A stretch of 38,655 nt of DNA, taken from the NCBI RefSeq assembly GCF_001908205.1, contig NZ_LGHL01000228.1:1-38655 (forward strand). Direction: 5' to 3'. This document shows positions 25,297-34,413 of the stretch, piece after piece. The notes below the pieces were generated by a model. The model had not been told where the DNA came from, searched no databases, and was given only the letters and a program-made list of their open reading frames with translations. A program made the position numbers and the translations under genes. Position 1 is the first letter of the stretch. Every line of letters begins with the position of its first letter. This DNA is from Bradyrhizobium sp. NAS80.1 (GTDB taxonomy: Bacteria > Pseudomonadota > Alphaproteobacteria > Rhizobiales > Xanthobacteraceae).

Positions 25297-26487
25297 TTAG
25301 GCGCTCTTGTTCTGCCGCATCAGATCGGCAAAACGCTGGAACAGATAGTGCGAGTCGCGCGGGCCCGGTGAGGCCTCGGGGTGGTACTGCACCGAGAACA
25401 CCGGCTTGCCGTCGAGCTGGATGCCGCAATTGGAGCCGTCGAACAGCGAGATGTGCGTCTGCGTCGCGCCCTTCGGCAGCGTCGTCTCGTCCACCGCAAA
25501 GCCGTGGTTCATCGAGGTGATCTCGACCTTGCCGGTGGTCTCGTCCTTCACGGGATGATTGGCGCCGTGGTGGCCCTGATGCATCTTCTTGGTCTTGGCG
25601 CCGACGGCGAGACCGAGCATCTGGTGACCGAGGCAGATGCCGAAGGTCGGAGTGCCCGACTTGATCACGTCCTGAATGACAGGCACGGCATATTTGCCGG
25701 TCGCCGCCGGATCGCCCGGTCCGTTCGACAGGAACACGCCGTCCGGCTTCATCGCCAAAATGTCTTCCGACGAGGTCGTCGCCGGCACCACCGTCACCTT
25801 GCAGCCGACGCCGGCGAGCAGGCGCAGGATGTTGCGCTTGATGCCGTAGTCGATGGCGACGACGTTGAACTCCGGCTCGTTCTGCCGCCCAAAACCCTTG
25901 TCCCACACCCAGGGCGTCTCATCCCAGGTGAAGCGCTGGCCGGAGGTGACCATCGGCACAAGGTCCATGCCCTCGAGGCCCGGCCATTCGCGCGCCTCTT
26001 CCTTCAGGCCGTGCAGGTCGAACTCGCCGCTCTTGGCGTGCGCGATCACGGCGTTGGGCATGCCCTTGCTGCGGATCAGCGCGGTCAGCGCGCGGGTATC
26101 GATGCCGGAGAGTCCGATGATGCCGCGCGCCTTCAGCCACTGGTCGAGGTGCTTGGTGGCGCGGTAGTTCGAGGGATCGGTGATCGCGGTGCGCAGGATC
26201 ACGCCGCGCGCGCCGGGCGTCGCGGCCATGTTCACCGTCTCGATGTCTTCCTCGTTAGTACCGACGTTGCCGATATGCGGGAAGGTGAAGGTGATGAGCT
26301 GGCCGGCATACGAGGGATCGGTCAAGATCTCCTCATAGCCGGTCATCGCGGTGTTGAAGCAGACTTCACCGACGGCGTGGCCTTCGGCGCCGAGACCAAA
26401 GCCTTCGAGCACCGTGCCATCGGCAAGCACGAGGAGCGCGGTCGGTTTGTGGTCCGGCCAGGCGGGATCGTTGTCATGTTGTGTCAT
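25297..26487 (-). CDS. carA: carbamoyl-phosphate synthase small subunit (396 aa)
   Basis: Glutamine amidotransferase subunit that hydrolyses glutamine and channels ammonia to CarB. The N-terminal CarA domain has ALLVLADGTVLEGFGLGAEG and GEVCFNTAMTGYEEILTDPSYAGQ. The C-terminal class I amidotransferase domain has FLSNGPGDP, GICLGHQMLG with the nucleophilic Cys (about 285), and QYHPEASPGP with the catalytic His/Glu. Residue order and length are normal. ATG 26487 starts MTQHDNDP. It is on the same strand as carB but 4.4 kb upstream, with repeats, a terminator and opposite-strand genes between them, so the two subunits are transcribed separately. Confidence 0.98.
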   Translation of the reverse strand: MTQHDNDPAWPDHKPTALLVLADGTVLEGFGLGAEGHAVGEVCFNTAMTGYEEILTDPSYAGQLITFTFPHIGNVGTNEEDIETVNMAATPGARGVILRTAITDPSNYRATKHLDQWLKARGIIGLSGIDTRALTALIRSKGMPNAVIAHAKSGEFDLHGLKEEAREWPGLEGMDLVPMVTSGQRFTWDETPWVWDKGFGRQNEPEFNVVAIDYGIKRNILRLLAGVGCKVTVVPATTSSEDILAMKPDGVFLSNGPGDPAATGKYAVPVIQDVIKSGTPTFGICLGHQMLGLAVGAKTKKMHQGHHGANHPVKDETTGKVEITSMNHGFAVDETTLPKGATQTHISLFDGSNCGIQLDGKPVFSVQYHPEASPGPRDSHYLFQRFADLMRQNKSA

Positions 26488-26633
26488 GAGCCCGTTTCAT
26501 AGTCGCCCCAGGTGCGCCCGTCAAAGCGGAGATGCGCCGATTCACATGCGTTTTTGCATATTTGACAGGCCCCCTCAGGCACCTAAGCTTGCCAGAATAA
26601 TTTCCGGCAATTTCCTGGGCTTGCGAGGCAATA

Positions 26634-27335
26634 ATGGACCAGACCACCCCGATCGTCCTGGTTCCGGGGCTGGCCTCCTCGGCCCGGATCTATGCGCCGG
26701 TGATCCCGGCGCTCTGGCGGTTCGGTCCGGTGATGGTCGCCAACCATATTCGCGACGACAGCATGACAGCGATCGCCCGTCGTCTGCTGAGCGAGGCGCC
26801 GCCGCGCTTCGCGCTCGCCGGCCATTCCATGGGCGGCTACATCGCGCTCGAGATCATGCGCCAGGCGCCCGACCGCGTGATAAGGCTCGCGCTCATCAAC
26901 ACCCAGGCGCGGCCCGACACGCCGGAGGCGACGGCACGCCGCCGTGGTCTGATGGAGCGCGCGAGGCGGGGCGAGCTGCGCGAGGCACGCGAGGAGATGT
27001 TTCCCGAACTGGTGCATCCCTCGCGCCGCGACGACGCCGGCATTCGCCGGCTTGTGCATGAGCAGGGCGAGGACGTCGGCGTCGAAGGCTATCTGCGGCA
27101 GCAGACCGCGATCATCGCGCGGATGGATTCACGGCCGACGCTTGCGACGATCAAATGCCCGACGCTGGTGCCGACGGGGGATCAGGACAACACGATCCCG
27201 AACGCATTCTCGAAGGAGATGGCGGACGGCATTGCCGGCGCGAAGCTCGTCGTTCTCGCCAATTGCGGACATCTGCCGCAGCCGGAGCAGCCGCAGGCCT
27301 GCGCGGATGCATTGGTCGCATGGCTGCGGAACTGA
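26634..27335 (+). CDS. alpha/beta hydrolase (233 aa)
   Basis: Compact alpha/beta-hydrolase fold: PIVLVPGLASSARIYAPVIPAL with the oxyanion region, then nucleophile elbow GHSMGG (Ser65). The acid is Asp in PTLVPTGDQDNTIPN (about 187) and the base is His in NCGHLPQPEQP (about 213). The substrate, an ester or thioester, is unknown. The cap between strands 6 and 7 is short and Arg-rich (TARRRGLMERARRGELREAREEM). ATG at 26634 begins MDQTTP. Divergent from carA, with 146 bp between them. Confidence 0.88.
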   Translation: MDQTTPIVLVPGLASSARIYAPVIPALWRFGPVMVANHIRDDSMTAIARRLLSEAPPRFALAGHSMGGYIALEIMRQAPDRVIRLALINTQARPDTPEATARRRGLMERARRGELREAREEMFPELVHPSRRDDAGIRRLVHEQGEDVGVEGYLRQQTAIIARMDSRPTLATIKCPTLVPTGDQDNTIPNAFSKEMADGIAGAKLVVLANCGHLPQPEQPQACADALVAWLRN

Positions 27336-27382
27336 GGTATTTTGAAACACAGCGGATATCGCCGGCGCGCGCGACAGCCGCG

Positions 27383-28330
27383 TCAGGTTGACAGCCTTGA
27401 TGCCGCGGGACGAGCGTCCGACGGCTGCATGGCCCGCACGAGCTTGATGAATTCGACAGTCGCGGGCGACAGCGTGCGATGTCGTCGCGCATACAGCGCG
27501 AAAGTGGCGCTGATCGTCAGCTCCCGGGCCCTGAGCAGTGCGAGCACCCGGCCTTTGACATAGCCGGCAAGCAACGAGTCCGGCGCCCAGCCGATCGCAT
27601 CGCTGTGAAGAACTGCCTGCACCATTGCCGAGAAGCTTCCGACCGAGATGCGTGGCATGAGCTGCTCGTCCGGCGAGACGCTCAGCGCGATCTTGCCGAG
27701 CCTTCCGAGGTTGCGACGGGCAAGCGCCCTGGAGAGCGGCGGGCCGGCGAACGGATAGTCGAGAAAGTCTTCCGGCCGGATGTCCCTGCGCCGCGCCAGC
27801 GGGTGCGCGCTTCGGCAGAACAACGCCAAAGGCGTTGTTGCCAGAATCTCGCTGTCGAGGTTTTCCCGTCCCTCGGCCTCGGTCGCGTCGGCGATGGCGA
27901 TGTCCGAAATTCCCTCCAAGACGTCGTCCACCGCCTGCCTGCTGTCGACGGTCCGAAGCATGTATTTGAGCCGGGGGTGAGCTCCCGCCAGACGCCCCAG
28001 CGCCTGCGGCGCCCACAGCTCTGCCGGAAACACGCTGGCGCTGACCGTGATCCCGCCGGTCTCGAGGCCCTTCGCAAGATCGACCTCCCTGACAAGCTCC
28101 GACATGTCCCGCAGCACCGCCCGGCCTTGAGCCAGCACGATCGCGCCGAACATGGTTGGCTCCAGCGTGCCGGCTCCCCTTTCGAACAGGCGCACCCCAA
28201 GTTCGTCCTCAAGCGCCTGCACGCTTTTCGTAAGGGCGGATTGCGTGACGCCCAGGACGTTCGCCGCGCGCGTGAAATGGCGGTGTTCGGCCAAGGCGCG
28301 AACCATCTGTATCTGTCGGAGCGTCGGCAC
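27383..28330 (-). CDS. LysR family regulator, divergent from the serine hydrolase gene (315 aa)
   Basis: HTH: LRQIQMVRALAEHRHFTRAANVLGVTQSALTKSVQALEDELGVRLFER (from residue 4). The effector domain contains GISDIAIADATEAEGRENLDSEIL, CRSAHPLARRRDI and SVGSFSAMVQAVLHSDAIGWAP. It is convergent with the alpha/beta hydrolase gene (48 bp apart). It shares a 101-bp control region with the serine hydrolase gene, in which a TCATAA-N11-TTATGA inverted repeat provides a typical LysR T-N11-A site. It probably activates or represses the serine hydrolase and its own gene. The inducer is unknown. Confidence 0.92.
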   Translation of the reverse strand: MPTLRQIQMVRALAEHRHFTRAANVLGVTQSALTKSVQALEDELGVRLFERGAGTLEPTMFGAIVLAQGRAVLRDMSELVREVDLAKGLETGGITVSASVFPAELWAPQALGRLAGAHPRLKYMLRTVDSRQAVDDVLEGISDIAIADATEAEGRENLDSEILATTPLALFCRSAHPLARRRDIRPEDFLDYPFAGPPLSRALARRNLGRLGKIALSVSPDEQLMPRISVGSFSAMVQAVLHSDAIGWAPDSLLAGYVKGRVLALLRARELTISATFALYARRHRTLSPATVEFIKLVRAMQPSDARPAASRLST

Positions 28331-28342
28331 GATGAAAACTAC

Positions 28343-28365
28343 TCATAAGATCAGTAATTTTATGA
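28343..28365. promoter_or_regulatory. LysR-type operator
   Basis: TCATAA (28343-28348) and TTATGA (28360-28365), perfect 6-bp inverted repeat with an 11-bp centre, the T-N11-A pattern. A TTGACA at 28368-28373 follows on the plus strand and could be the -35 box of the serine hydrolase promoter. Confidence 0.7.
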
Positions 28366-28431
28366 ATTTGACATATATCGAACCGGAGCGCTACCGCGGT
28401 TGAAGCCAATCAATCAAGGGAGGACGCTTCG

Positions 28432-29748
28432 ATGGCCGGTCGTTCGGCAATGGTCTGTGCAGTGACGGTTGCAACAATAGGGCTCGGCGCGGAGGTCGCG
28501 CTGGCGCAGCAACCGGCGCCGATGAGTGCCGCGGACTCTGACCCCGTGAAGATGGGCTGGATGGTGGGGGCCCCGCCGCCCGCGGACAAGCTGATCCAGT
28601 TCTCTAACGGCTCGCACTTCGCCTTTCCGCAGACGCGCTGGTCGTTTGCGAACTTCCAACGCTTCCTGCCGACGAGCAACGTCTGGCGGGGCGATAGCGC
28701 CGCGTCGCCGCTGCCGCGCGCCGAGCGGAGCGACATCGACGCCGTCAGTTTCCAGCCGCTCGGACGATCCGGGACCATGACGTGGGTGGAATCGCTCGCT
28801 GCCAACTACACCGACGCGATCGTTGTCCTGCACAAGGGCAAGATCGTGTACGAGCGCTATTTCGGCGTGATGAATCCGCACGCCACGCACATCGCGATGT
28901 CGGTGACGAAGTCCTTCTTCGGCACGCTCGGCGCCGTCCTGGTCGCCGAAGGCAAGCTCGACGAAAAGGCCCCGGTTTCGAAATATATTCCGGAGCTCAA
29001 GGACACGGCCTACGGCGATGCCACGGTGCGGCAGGTCCTGGATATGACGGTCGGCGTCAAATATTCCGAGAATTATGCCGACCCCAAGGCGGAGATCTTT
29101 GATCATGTGAGGGCCGGCGGCCTCGTGCCGCGCCCGCCTGGGTATGCCGGGCCGACCAGCTTCTACGGCTTCCTCAAGACGTTGCAGAAGGAAGGTCAGC
29201 ACGGCGAGGCGTTTGCCTACAAGACCGTCAACAGCGACGTTCTCGGCTGGCTGATCCGGCGGTCGTCCGGAAAGACTGTCGGCGAGCTGCTGTCCGAACG
29301 GATCTGGCAGAAGCTCGGAATGGAGCAGGATGCCTATTTGCTGATCGACAGCGAGGGAACGGAATTTGCCGGCGGCGGGCTGAATGCGGCCGTCCGGGAC
29401 CTGGCGCGTTTCGGCGAGATGATGCGGCTTGACGGGACCTACAACGGGCAGCAGATCGTACCGAAAGCCGTCGTCGACGAGATCCGCAATGGCGGCAAAA
29501 AGTCCGATTTCGAGAAGGCCGGCTACAAGACGCTTCCGGGTTGGAGCTACCGCGACATGTGGTGGGTCACCCACAACGAGCACGGCGCGTTCATGGCGCG
29601 CGGCGTCAACGGCCAGTCGATCTACATCGACCCCAAGGCCGAGATGGTCATCGCGCGCTTCGGCTCGCACCCGATGGCGGCCAACGCCCACAATGATCCG
29701 ACGACGCTGCCGGCGTTTCACGCGCTGGCCAAGCATCTGATGCAGTGA
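28432..29748 (+). CDS. secreted serine hydrolase, beta-lactamase class C / NylB-like fold (438 aa)
   Basis: Signal peptide MAGRSAMVCAVTVATIGLGAEVALA. The penicillin-recognising fold shows SVTKS (Ser157, Lys160, the S-x-x-K catalytic pair), FAYKTVNSDVLGWLIRR with Tyr263 near the second active-site motif, and the long C-terminal part with WSYRDMWWVTHNEHGAFMARGVNGQSIYID. This end block (MWW..., G-x-x-GQ) is like 6-aminohexanoate-dimer hydrolase and related esterases more than true AmpC. The substrate is probably an ester, amide or lactam in the periplasm. ATG at 28432 is preceded by GGGAGGA. Divergent from a LysR regulator with a clear operator. Confidence 0.87.
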   Translation: MAGRSAMVCAVTVATIGLGAEVALAQQPAPMSAADSDPVKMGWMVGAPPPADKLIQFSNGSHFAFPQTRWSFANFQRFLPTSNVWRGDSAASPLPRAERSDIDAVSFQPLGRSGTMTWVESLAANYTDAIVVLHKGKIVYERYFGVMNPHATHIAMSVTKSFFGTLGAVLVAEGKLDEKAPVSKYIPELKDTAYGDATVRQVLDMTVGVKYSENYADPKAEIFDHVRAGGLVPRPPGYAGPTSFYGFLKTLQKEGQHGEAFAYKTVNSDVLGWLIRRSSGKTVGELLSERIWQKLGMEQDAYLLIDSEGTEFAGGGLNAAVRDLARFGEMMRLDGTYNGQQIVPKAVVDEIRNGGKKSDFEKAGYKTLPGWSYRDMWWVTHNEHGAFMARGVNGQSIYIDPKAEMVIARFGSHPMAANAHNDPTTLPAFHALAKHLMQ

Positions 29749-29816
29749 CGCCGTTCGGCGCGCCGGCGGACCGCCCGCCGGCGCGAATACTTGGGCGAGG
29801 TTGACCCGGCCCGGCT

Positions 29817-29839
29817 CGGTTCTGGGATGGCCAGAACCG
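29817..29839 (+). terminator. hairpin between the serine hydrolase and yqeY genes
   Basis: CGGTTCTGG (29817-29825) and CCAGAACCG (29831-29839), 9-bp perfect stem, five-base loop GATGG. No T-run follows, so termination strength is uncertain. Confidence 0.5.
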
Positions 29840-29907
29840 GGCTTAACTGTTGTTCTCGCGGCGCGAAGCGCTTAATTGAGCATCCTGTCAGACGAGAGGA
29901 CATCAGG

Positions 29908-30363
29908 ATGATGCGCGACGACATCAACAATGCGGTCAAGGAGGCCATGAAGGCCAAGGACGAGCGCAAGCTCACCACGCTGCGCATGGTCAACTCGACC
30001 ATCAAGAACGCGGACATCGAAGCGCGCGGCAATGGCAAGCCGCCGCTGTCGGACGCCGATCTGCTCGCCGTGCTCCAGAAGATGATCAAGCAGCGCCAGG
30101 AAGCGGTCGAGCTCTATGACAAGGGCGGCCGTGCCGAGCTCGCAGCCCAGGAGCGCGAGGAGATCGCGGTGATCTCGGCCTATCTGCCGAAGCAGATGTC
30201 GGACGACGAGGTGAAGAAGGCGATCGCAGATGTGATCTCTGAGACGGGCGCGGCCGGCATGAAGGACATGGGCAAGGTGATCGCCGCGCTGAAGGCAAAA
30301 TACGCCGGGCAGATGGATTTCGGCAAAGCCAGCGGTCTGGTGAAGGCGGCGCTGACGGGCTAA
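29908..30363 (+). CDS. GatB/YqeY domain protein (151 aa)
   Basis: Helical protein of the YqeY family, which shares the C-terminal domain of the GatB amidotransferase subunit and is thought to bind tRNA. Landmarks are RDDINNAVKEAMKAKDERKLTTLRMVNSTIKNADIEARG, LLAVLQKMIKQRQEAVELYDKGGR, EIAVISAYLPKQMS and AAGMKDMGKVIAALKAKYAGQMDFGKASGLVKAAL. The first ATG at 29908 has GAGAGGA upstream; the next codon is also ATG. In alpha-proteobacteria yqeY often lies next to carA, dnaG and rpoD. Here carA is 3.4 kb away with inserted genes, and dnaG/rpoD are not in the window. Confidence 0.95.
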   Translation: MMRDDINNAVKEAMKAKDERKLTTLRMVNSTIKNADIEARGNGKPPLSDADLLAVLQKMIKQRQEAVELYDKGGRAELAAQEREEIAVISAYLPKQMSDDEVKKAIADVISETGAAGMKDMGKVIAALKAKYAGQMDFGKASGLVKAALTG

Positions 30364-30371
30364 GCGCGGTT

Positions 30372-30450
30372 GTCATTCCGGGGCGCGCGCAAGCGCGAAT
30401 CCGGAATCTCGAGATTCCGGGTTCGATGCTTCGCATCGCCCCGGAATGAC
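30372..30450. repeat. dispersed palindromic repeat, type A (copy 3)
   Basis: GTCATTCCGGGG at 30372-30383 is inverted against CCCCGGAATGAC at 30439-30450. The centre (CCGGAATCTCGAGATTCCGG) is itself palindromic and differs from copies 1, 2 and 4. Confidence 0.85.
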
Positions 30451-30470
30451 GAAGAACGGGGGAGCCACCG

Positions 30471-31607
30471 ATGACCAGCATCAAGCCCTTTCGCATCGAA
30501 GTCAGCGACGACGTCCTCGTCGATCTCAAATCGCGGCTCAATCGAACCCGCTGGCCGGAAGCGGAGCTGGTGGACGACTGGAGCCAGGGCGCTCCGCTCG
30601 AATGGATCAAGGAAATCTGCCGCTATTGGGCCGAAACCTATGACTGGCGTGCGCGCGAGGCCCGGCTCAACCGCTTTGCGCAGTTCGTGACCGAGATCGA
30701 AGGTCTCGACATCCATTTTCTGCATGTGCGCTCGAAAGAGCCTTCAGCGCTGCCGCTGATCATCACCCATGGCTGGCCCGGCTCGATCGTGGAATTCCAG
30801 AAGGTGATCGCGCCGCTGGTCGATCCCGCTGCACATGGCGGCAATCCCGCCGATGCGTTCCACGTTGTCTGTCCGTCCCTGCCGGGCTTTGGCTTCTCTG
30901 CCAAGCCCAGGACGACCGGCTGGGGCGTCGACCGCATCGCCGCGACCTGGGCGAAGCTGATGGATCGGCTCGGCTATATCAGCTACGGCGCGCAGGGCGG
31001 CGACTGGGGATCGGCGGTCACGACCTCGCTTGGCGCGCAAGACCCCGAGCACTGCGCCGGTATCCACATCACGCTTGCCTTCAACACGCGCCCGCAGGTC
31101 GAAGGCGAGCCGACGCCTGAGGAGAAGCGTGCGCTCGCCGGGCTCAAGCATTACGTTGATCTCGACTCCGGTTACTCGAGGCAGCAATCAACGCGGCCGC
31201 AAACGCTCGGCTATGGCCTGACGGATTCACCGAGCGGGCAGGCGGCCTGGATCCTGGAAAAGTTCTGGGCCTGGACCGATTGCAACGGCCATCCCGAGAA
31301 CATCTTCGAGAAGGACGAGCTGCTCGACAACGTCATGCTCTACTGGGTGACGGAGACGGCGACTTCGTCCGCGCGGCTCTATTGGGAAAGTTTTGGCAAG
31401 CGCCGGACGACGCCCAGGGTTGGCGTGCCGACAGGCGTTGCCGTGTTCCCGAAGGAGATCATCACGCCGGTGCGGCACTGGATGGAGCCGAACTTCCAGA
31501 ACATCACGCATTGGAGCGAGATGGATAAGGGGGGCCACTTCGCCGCCTTCGAGCAGCCGGAGCTGTTCGTCGGCGAGGTCAGGAAGTTCTTTGCGACGTT
31601 GCGGTAG
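30471..31607 (+). CDS. epoxide hydrolase (378 aa)
   Basis: N-terminal epoxide hydrolase region (FRIEVSDDVLVDLKSRLNRTRWPEAE) followed by the alpha/beta-hydrolase core. HGWPGS is the oxyanion motif (100-105). GAQGGDWGS carries the nucleophilic Asp178. DKGGHFAAFEQPELF carries the catalytic His. Tyrosines that would activate the epoxide are likely in the cap (for example HYVDLDSGYSRQQSTRP). Length and domain order match the microsomal-type bacterial epoxide hydrolases, which open epoxides to diols, often in detoxification. The substrate is unknown. ATG at 30471 lies 20 bp after a type A repeat, with GGGGGAG upstream. Confidence 0.92.
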   Translation: MTSIKPFRIEVSDDVLVDLKSRLNRTRWPEAELVDDWSQGAPLEWIKEICRYWAETYDWRAREARLNRFAQFVTEIEGLDIHFLHVRSKEPSALPLIITHGWPGSIVEFQKVIAPLVDPAAHGGNPADAFHVVCPSLPGFGFSAKPRTTGWGVDRIAATWAKLMDRLGYISYGAQGGDWGSAVTTSLGAQDPEHCAGIHITLAFNTRPQVEGEPTPEEKRALAGLKHYVDLDSGYSRQQSTRPQTLGYGLTDSPSGQAAWILEKFWAWTDCNGHPENIFEKDELLDNVMLYWVTETATSSARLYWESFGKRRTTPRVGVPTGVAVFPKEIITPVRHWMEPNFQNITHWSEMDKGGHFAAFEQPELFVGEVRKFFATLR

Positions 31608-31616
31608 GCCTCCGCT

Positions 31617-31741
31617 GTCATTCCGGGGCGCCCGCAGGGCGTGCCCGGAATCCATCGGGCCGCAGGAAACGTCGCATCATGGATTCCCAGATGCGCAATT
31701 GCGCATCATAGCTCGACGCTTACGCGTCGCCCTGGAATGAC
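31617..31741. repeat. dispersed palindromic repeat, type A (copy 4)
   Basis: GTCATTCCGGGGCGC (31617-31631) is inverted against CGTCGCCCTGGAATGAC (31725-31741). It has the GATGCGCAATTGCGCATC core, like copies 1 and 2. Confidence 0.85.
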
Positions 31742-31819
31742 GCCGCGGGGCTTGTCCCGCGCAATCGCGGCTCTAGACTGGGCAATAACAACAAGACACC
31801 GGGAAGACGACCCAACGCC

Positions 31820-33430
31820 ATGCTCACCGAAGCCAAGACCTACGACGAACTCTACCGCAACTTCCGCTGGGATGTTCCGGCGCGCTTCAACCTCGCGGAG
31901 GCGTGCTGCGACCGCCATGCCGACGGCACCGGCCGCCTCGCGCTGGTCTATGTCGACGAGAACGGGACGACCACGCGCACCTCCTTCGACGAGGTCGCGG
32001 ACATGTCGCGCCGCTTCGCCAACGTGCTGAAGGAGGACGGGCTCTCGCGCGGCGATCGCGTCGCGGTGTTCCTGTCGCAATCGCTGGAACTGCCGATCGC
32101 GCATATGGCGGCGTTCCGCGCCGGGCTGATCTCGATCCCGCTGTTTGCGCTGTTCGGTGAGGACGCGCTGGAATTCCGCCTGTCGAATTCGCAAGCCAGG
32201 GCCATCATCACCGACGAGGCCGGCTGGGAGAAGCTGACGAAGATCCGCGATCGGTTGCCCTATTTGCAGGACATCTATGTCACGAGCGGCGCCGTCCACG
32301 CCGGCGCAAAGCCGTTCTGGTCAGCGATCGAAACTGCATCTGAGGACTTTGCGACCGTCGATACATCCGCCGACGACCCCGCGCTGATCATCTACACCTC
32401 AGGCACGACAGGCAATCCAAAGGGCGCGCTGCATGCGCACCGCGTCGTGCTCGGTCATCTCCCCAATGTCGAGATGTGTCACAACTTCCTGCCGCGGCCC
32501 GGCGATCTCATGTGGACGCCGGCAGATTGGGCCTGGATCGGCGGCCTCGTCAACGCCCTGTTCGCATTCTGGTATCACGGCATCCCCCTGGTCGGCCATC
32601 GTGCGCGAAAGTTCGAGCCGCAGGCGGCGATGCAGATGATGGCCGACCTCGGCGTCCGCAACGTCTTCCTGCCGCCGACCGCGCTCAAGCTGATGCGGCA
32701 GGCCGGCGTGAAGCATTCCGGCGTCAAGCTGCGCAGCATCTTTACCGGCGGCGAGTCGCTCGGCGGCGAGCTGCTGGGCTGGGTGCGCGAGACCTTCGGC
32801 ATCGACGCGCATGAAGTGTTCGGCCAGACCGAGTGCAACCTCGTGATCGGCAGCAACTCGAACCTGTTTCCGATCCGCCCGGGCTCGATGGGCAAGGCGA
32901 CGCCCGGCTTCGACGTCCGCATCGTCAACGACAAGGGTGAGGAGCAGCCACGCGGCCAGCGCGGCATCATCGGCGTGCGCCAGCCGTGCCCGTGCACGAT
33001 GATCGAATATTGGCGCAATCCGGAGGCGACGGCGAAGAAATATGCCGGCGAATTCCTGCTCACCGGCGATCTCGGCGTGCAGGATGAGGACGGCTATTTC
33101 TGGTACGTCAGCCGCGAGGACGATGTCATCACCACGGCCGGCTATCGCGTCGGCCCGTCCGAGATCGAGCACACGCTGATGAAGCATCCGTCGGTGGCGA
33201 TGGCGGCGGTGGTCGGCATTCCCGATCCGATCCGCACCGAGTCGATCAAGGCCTGGATCGTGCTGCGGCCAGGCTTTACCGCAAGCGACACGCTCGCTCG
33301 CGAGCTCCAGGAGTTCGTCAAGGCGCAACTCGCCGCCCACGAATATCCCCGCTTCGTCGAGTTCGCCGAAACGCTACCGATGACGGCAACGGGCAAGGTG
33401 CTGCGGCGGGAGTTGCGGGCGAGGGGGTAG
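31820..33430 (+). CDS. acyl-CoA synthetase, AMP-forming, medium-chain type (536 aa)
   Basis: ANL-superfamily enzyme activating a carboxylate through an acyl-AMP. The P-loop-like A3 motif is IYTSGTTGNPKGA (residues 191-203). EVFGQTE is the A5 motif. The C-terminal hinge region LLTGDLGVQDEDGYFWYVSREDDVITTAGYRVGP holds A7/A8. The adenylation-half catalytic Lys is in ATGKVLRREL (Lys526). PADWAWIGGLVNALFAFWYHGIP and NVFLPPTALKLMR resemble the ACSM/AcsA-like medium-chain branch rather than long-chain FadD. It lies in the same direction as the epoxide hydrolase, separated from it by a type A repeat. Confidence 0.93.
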   Translation: MLTEAKTYDELYRNFRWDVPARFNLAEACCDRHADGTGRLALVYVDENGTTTRTSFDEVADMSRRFANVLKEDGLSRGDRVAVFLSQSLELPIAHMAAFRAGLISIPLFALFGEDALEFRLSNSQARAIITDEAGWEKLTKIRDRLPYLQDIYVTSGAVHAGAKPFWSAIETASEDFATVDTSADDPALIIYTSGTTGNPKGALHAHRVVLGHLPNVEMCHNFLPRPGDLMWTPADWAWIGGLVNALFAFWYHGIPLVGHRARKFEPQAAMQMMADLGVRNVFLPPTALKLMRQAGVKHSGVKLRSIFTGGESLGGELLGWVRETFGIDAHEVFGQTECNLVIGSNSNLFPIRPGSMGKATPGFDVRIVNDKGEEQPRGQRGIIGVRQPCPCTMIEYWRNPEATAKKYAGEFLLTGDLGVQDEDGYFWYVSREDDVITTAGYRVGPSEIEHTLMKHPSVAMAAVVGIPDPIRTESIKAWIVLRPGFTASDTLARELQEFVKAQLAAHEYPRFVEFAETLPMTATGKVLRRELRARG

Positions 33431-33601
33431 GGTGCGTTCCTCTTTCCTTACAATGGGAGAAGGGGGAAAATGCGTTGCACGATGCGCGTCGCGGTATCCT
33501 TAGACCGTTTTGCACATCACTCGCACGTGCAAGCCCTGCACTCTCACGCTAACATCAGCCCCAACAATATCGCGGCGAAGATCGCGTAAGGGAGGAAGCT
33601 G

Positions 33602-34372
33602 ATGCCCATCTCGGGCAAGGTCGATCCGGTGGTGCGTCCCGTTGCAGCGACCGATATAGCCGAGGCGCTGGCCGAGGGCCTGCGCGATTTCCAGGCGCTG
33701 CCGCTCTACGGGCTGTGCTTTAGCGCGCTCTACGCCGCCGGCGGCATCGTTATCATGCTGTGCCTCACCGCCTTCGGCATGGTCTATCTCGTCTATCCTC
33801 TGGCCGCGGGCTTCGCGCTGATCGGCCCTTTCGTGGCAATCGGCCTTTACGAGATCAGCCGCCGCCGCGAGCGCGGTGAGCCGGTCTCCTTCGGCGCGAT
33901 CTGGTCTGCGATACGCTCGCGCAGCGAGATCGGCTGGATGGCGTTCGTCACGTTGTTCGTGTTCGTGATCTGGATGTACCAGGTACGGCTCCTGATCGCG
34001 CTGCTGCTCGGGCTGCACGCCTCGTTCTCGAGCCTTCAGGAATTCATGACTGTGGTGCTGACGACCAGCGAGGGCTTGCTGTTCCTTGCGATCGGCAACG
34101 TCGTCGGGGCCGTGCTGTCGCTGATCCTGTTCTCGCTGACCGTGGTGTCGTTTCCGCTGCTGCTCGATCGCGAAGTCGATTTCGTCACCGCCATGGTGAC
34201 GAGCGTGCGGGCGGTGGTGACGAGTCCGCTGCCGATGATCGGCTGGGCGGCCGTGATCGTGATGCTGCTGGTCGTCTCGGCACTGCCTTACTTCCTCGGG
34301 CTGATCGTGACGCTGCCCGTGCTCGGGCATGCGACCTGGCACCTCTATCGGCGGATTGTGGTGCCGGTGTAA
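33602..34372 (+). CDS. DUF2189 membrane protein (256 aa)
   Basis: Six to seven hydrophobic segments. The pattern AEALAEGLRDFQALPLYGLCFSALYAAGGIVIML and AAGFALIGPFVAIGLYEISRRRERGEPVSFGAIW is typical of DUF2189. Another conserved part is SFPLLLDREVDFVTAMVTSVRAVVTSP. An inner membrane protein of unknown function, often near cytochrome c oxidase biogenesis or stress genes in other alpha-proteobacteria; no such neighbour occurs here. GGGAGGAAGCTG precedes ATG 33602. The gap 33431-33601 before it holds nothing I can support besides its ribosome site. Confidence 0.87.
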   Translation: MPISGKVDPVVRPVAATDIAEALAEGLRDFQALPLYGLCFSALYAAGGIVIMLCLTAFGMVYLVYPLAAGFALIGPFVAIGLYEISRRRERGEPVSFGAIWSAIRSRSEIGWMAFVTLFVFVIWMYQVRLLIALLLGLHASFSSLQEFMTVVLTTSEGLLFLAIGNVVGAVLSLILFSLTVVSFPLLLDREVDFVTAMVTSVRAVVTSPLPMIGWAAVIVMLLVVSALPYFLGLIVTLPVLGHATWHLYRRIVVPV

Positions 34373-34378
34373 GGTCGT

Positions 34379-34413
34379 CGCCCCCGCCTAGTGCGCACTT
34401 ACGAACGGGGGCG
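34379..34413 (+). terminator. weak hairpin after the DUF2189 gene
   Basis: CGCCCCCG (34379-34386) and CGGGGGCG (34406-34413), 8-bp stem with a 19-base loop and no T-run. A further small palindrome (CCCGGG...CCCGGG around 34496-34523), related to type A repeats, follows. Confidence 0.35.

Noticed and set aside
26500..26633. ATGC...GCAT dyad upstream of carA as a regulator site
   Set aside because: Four-base arms only; no better than chance in this stretch.
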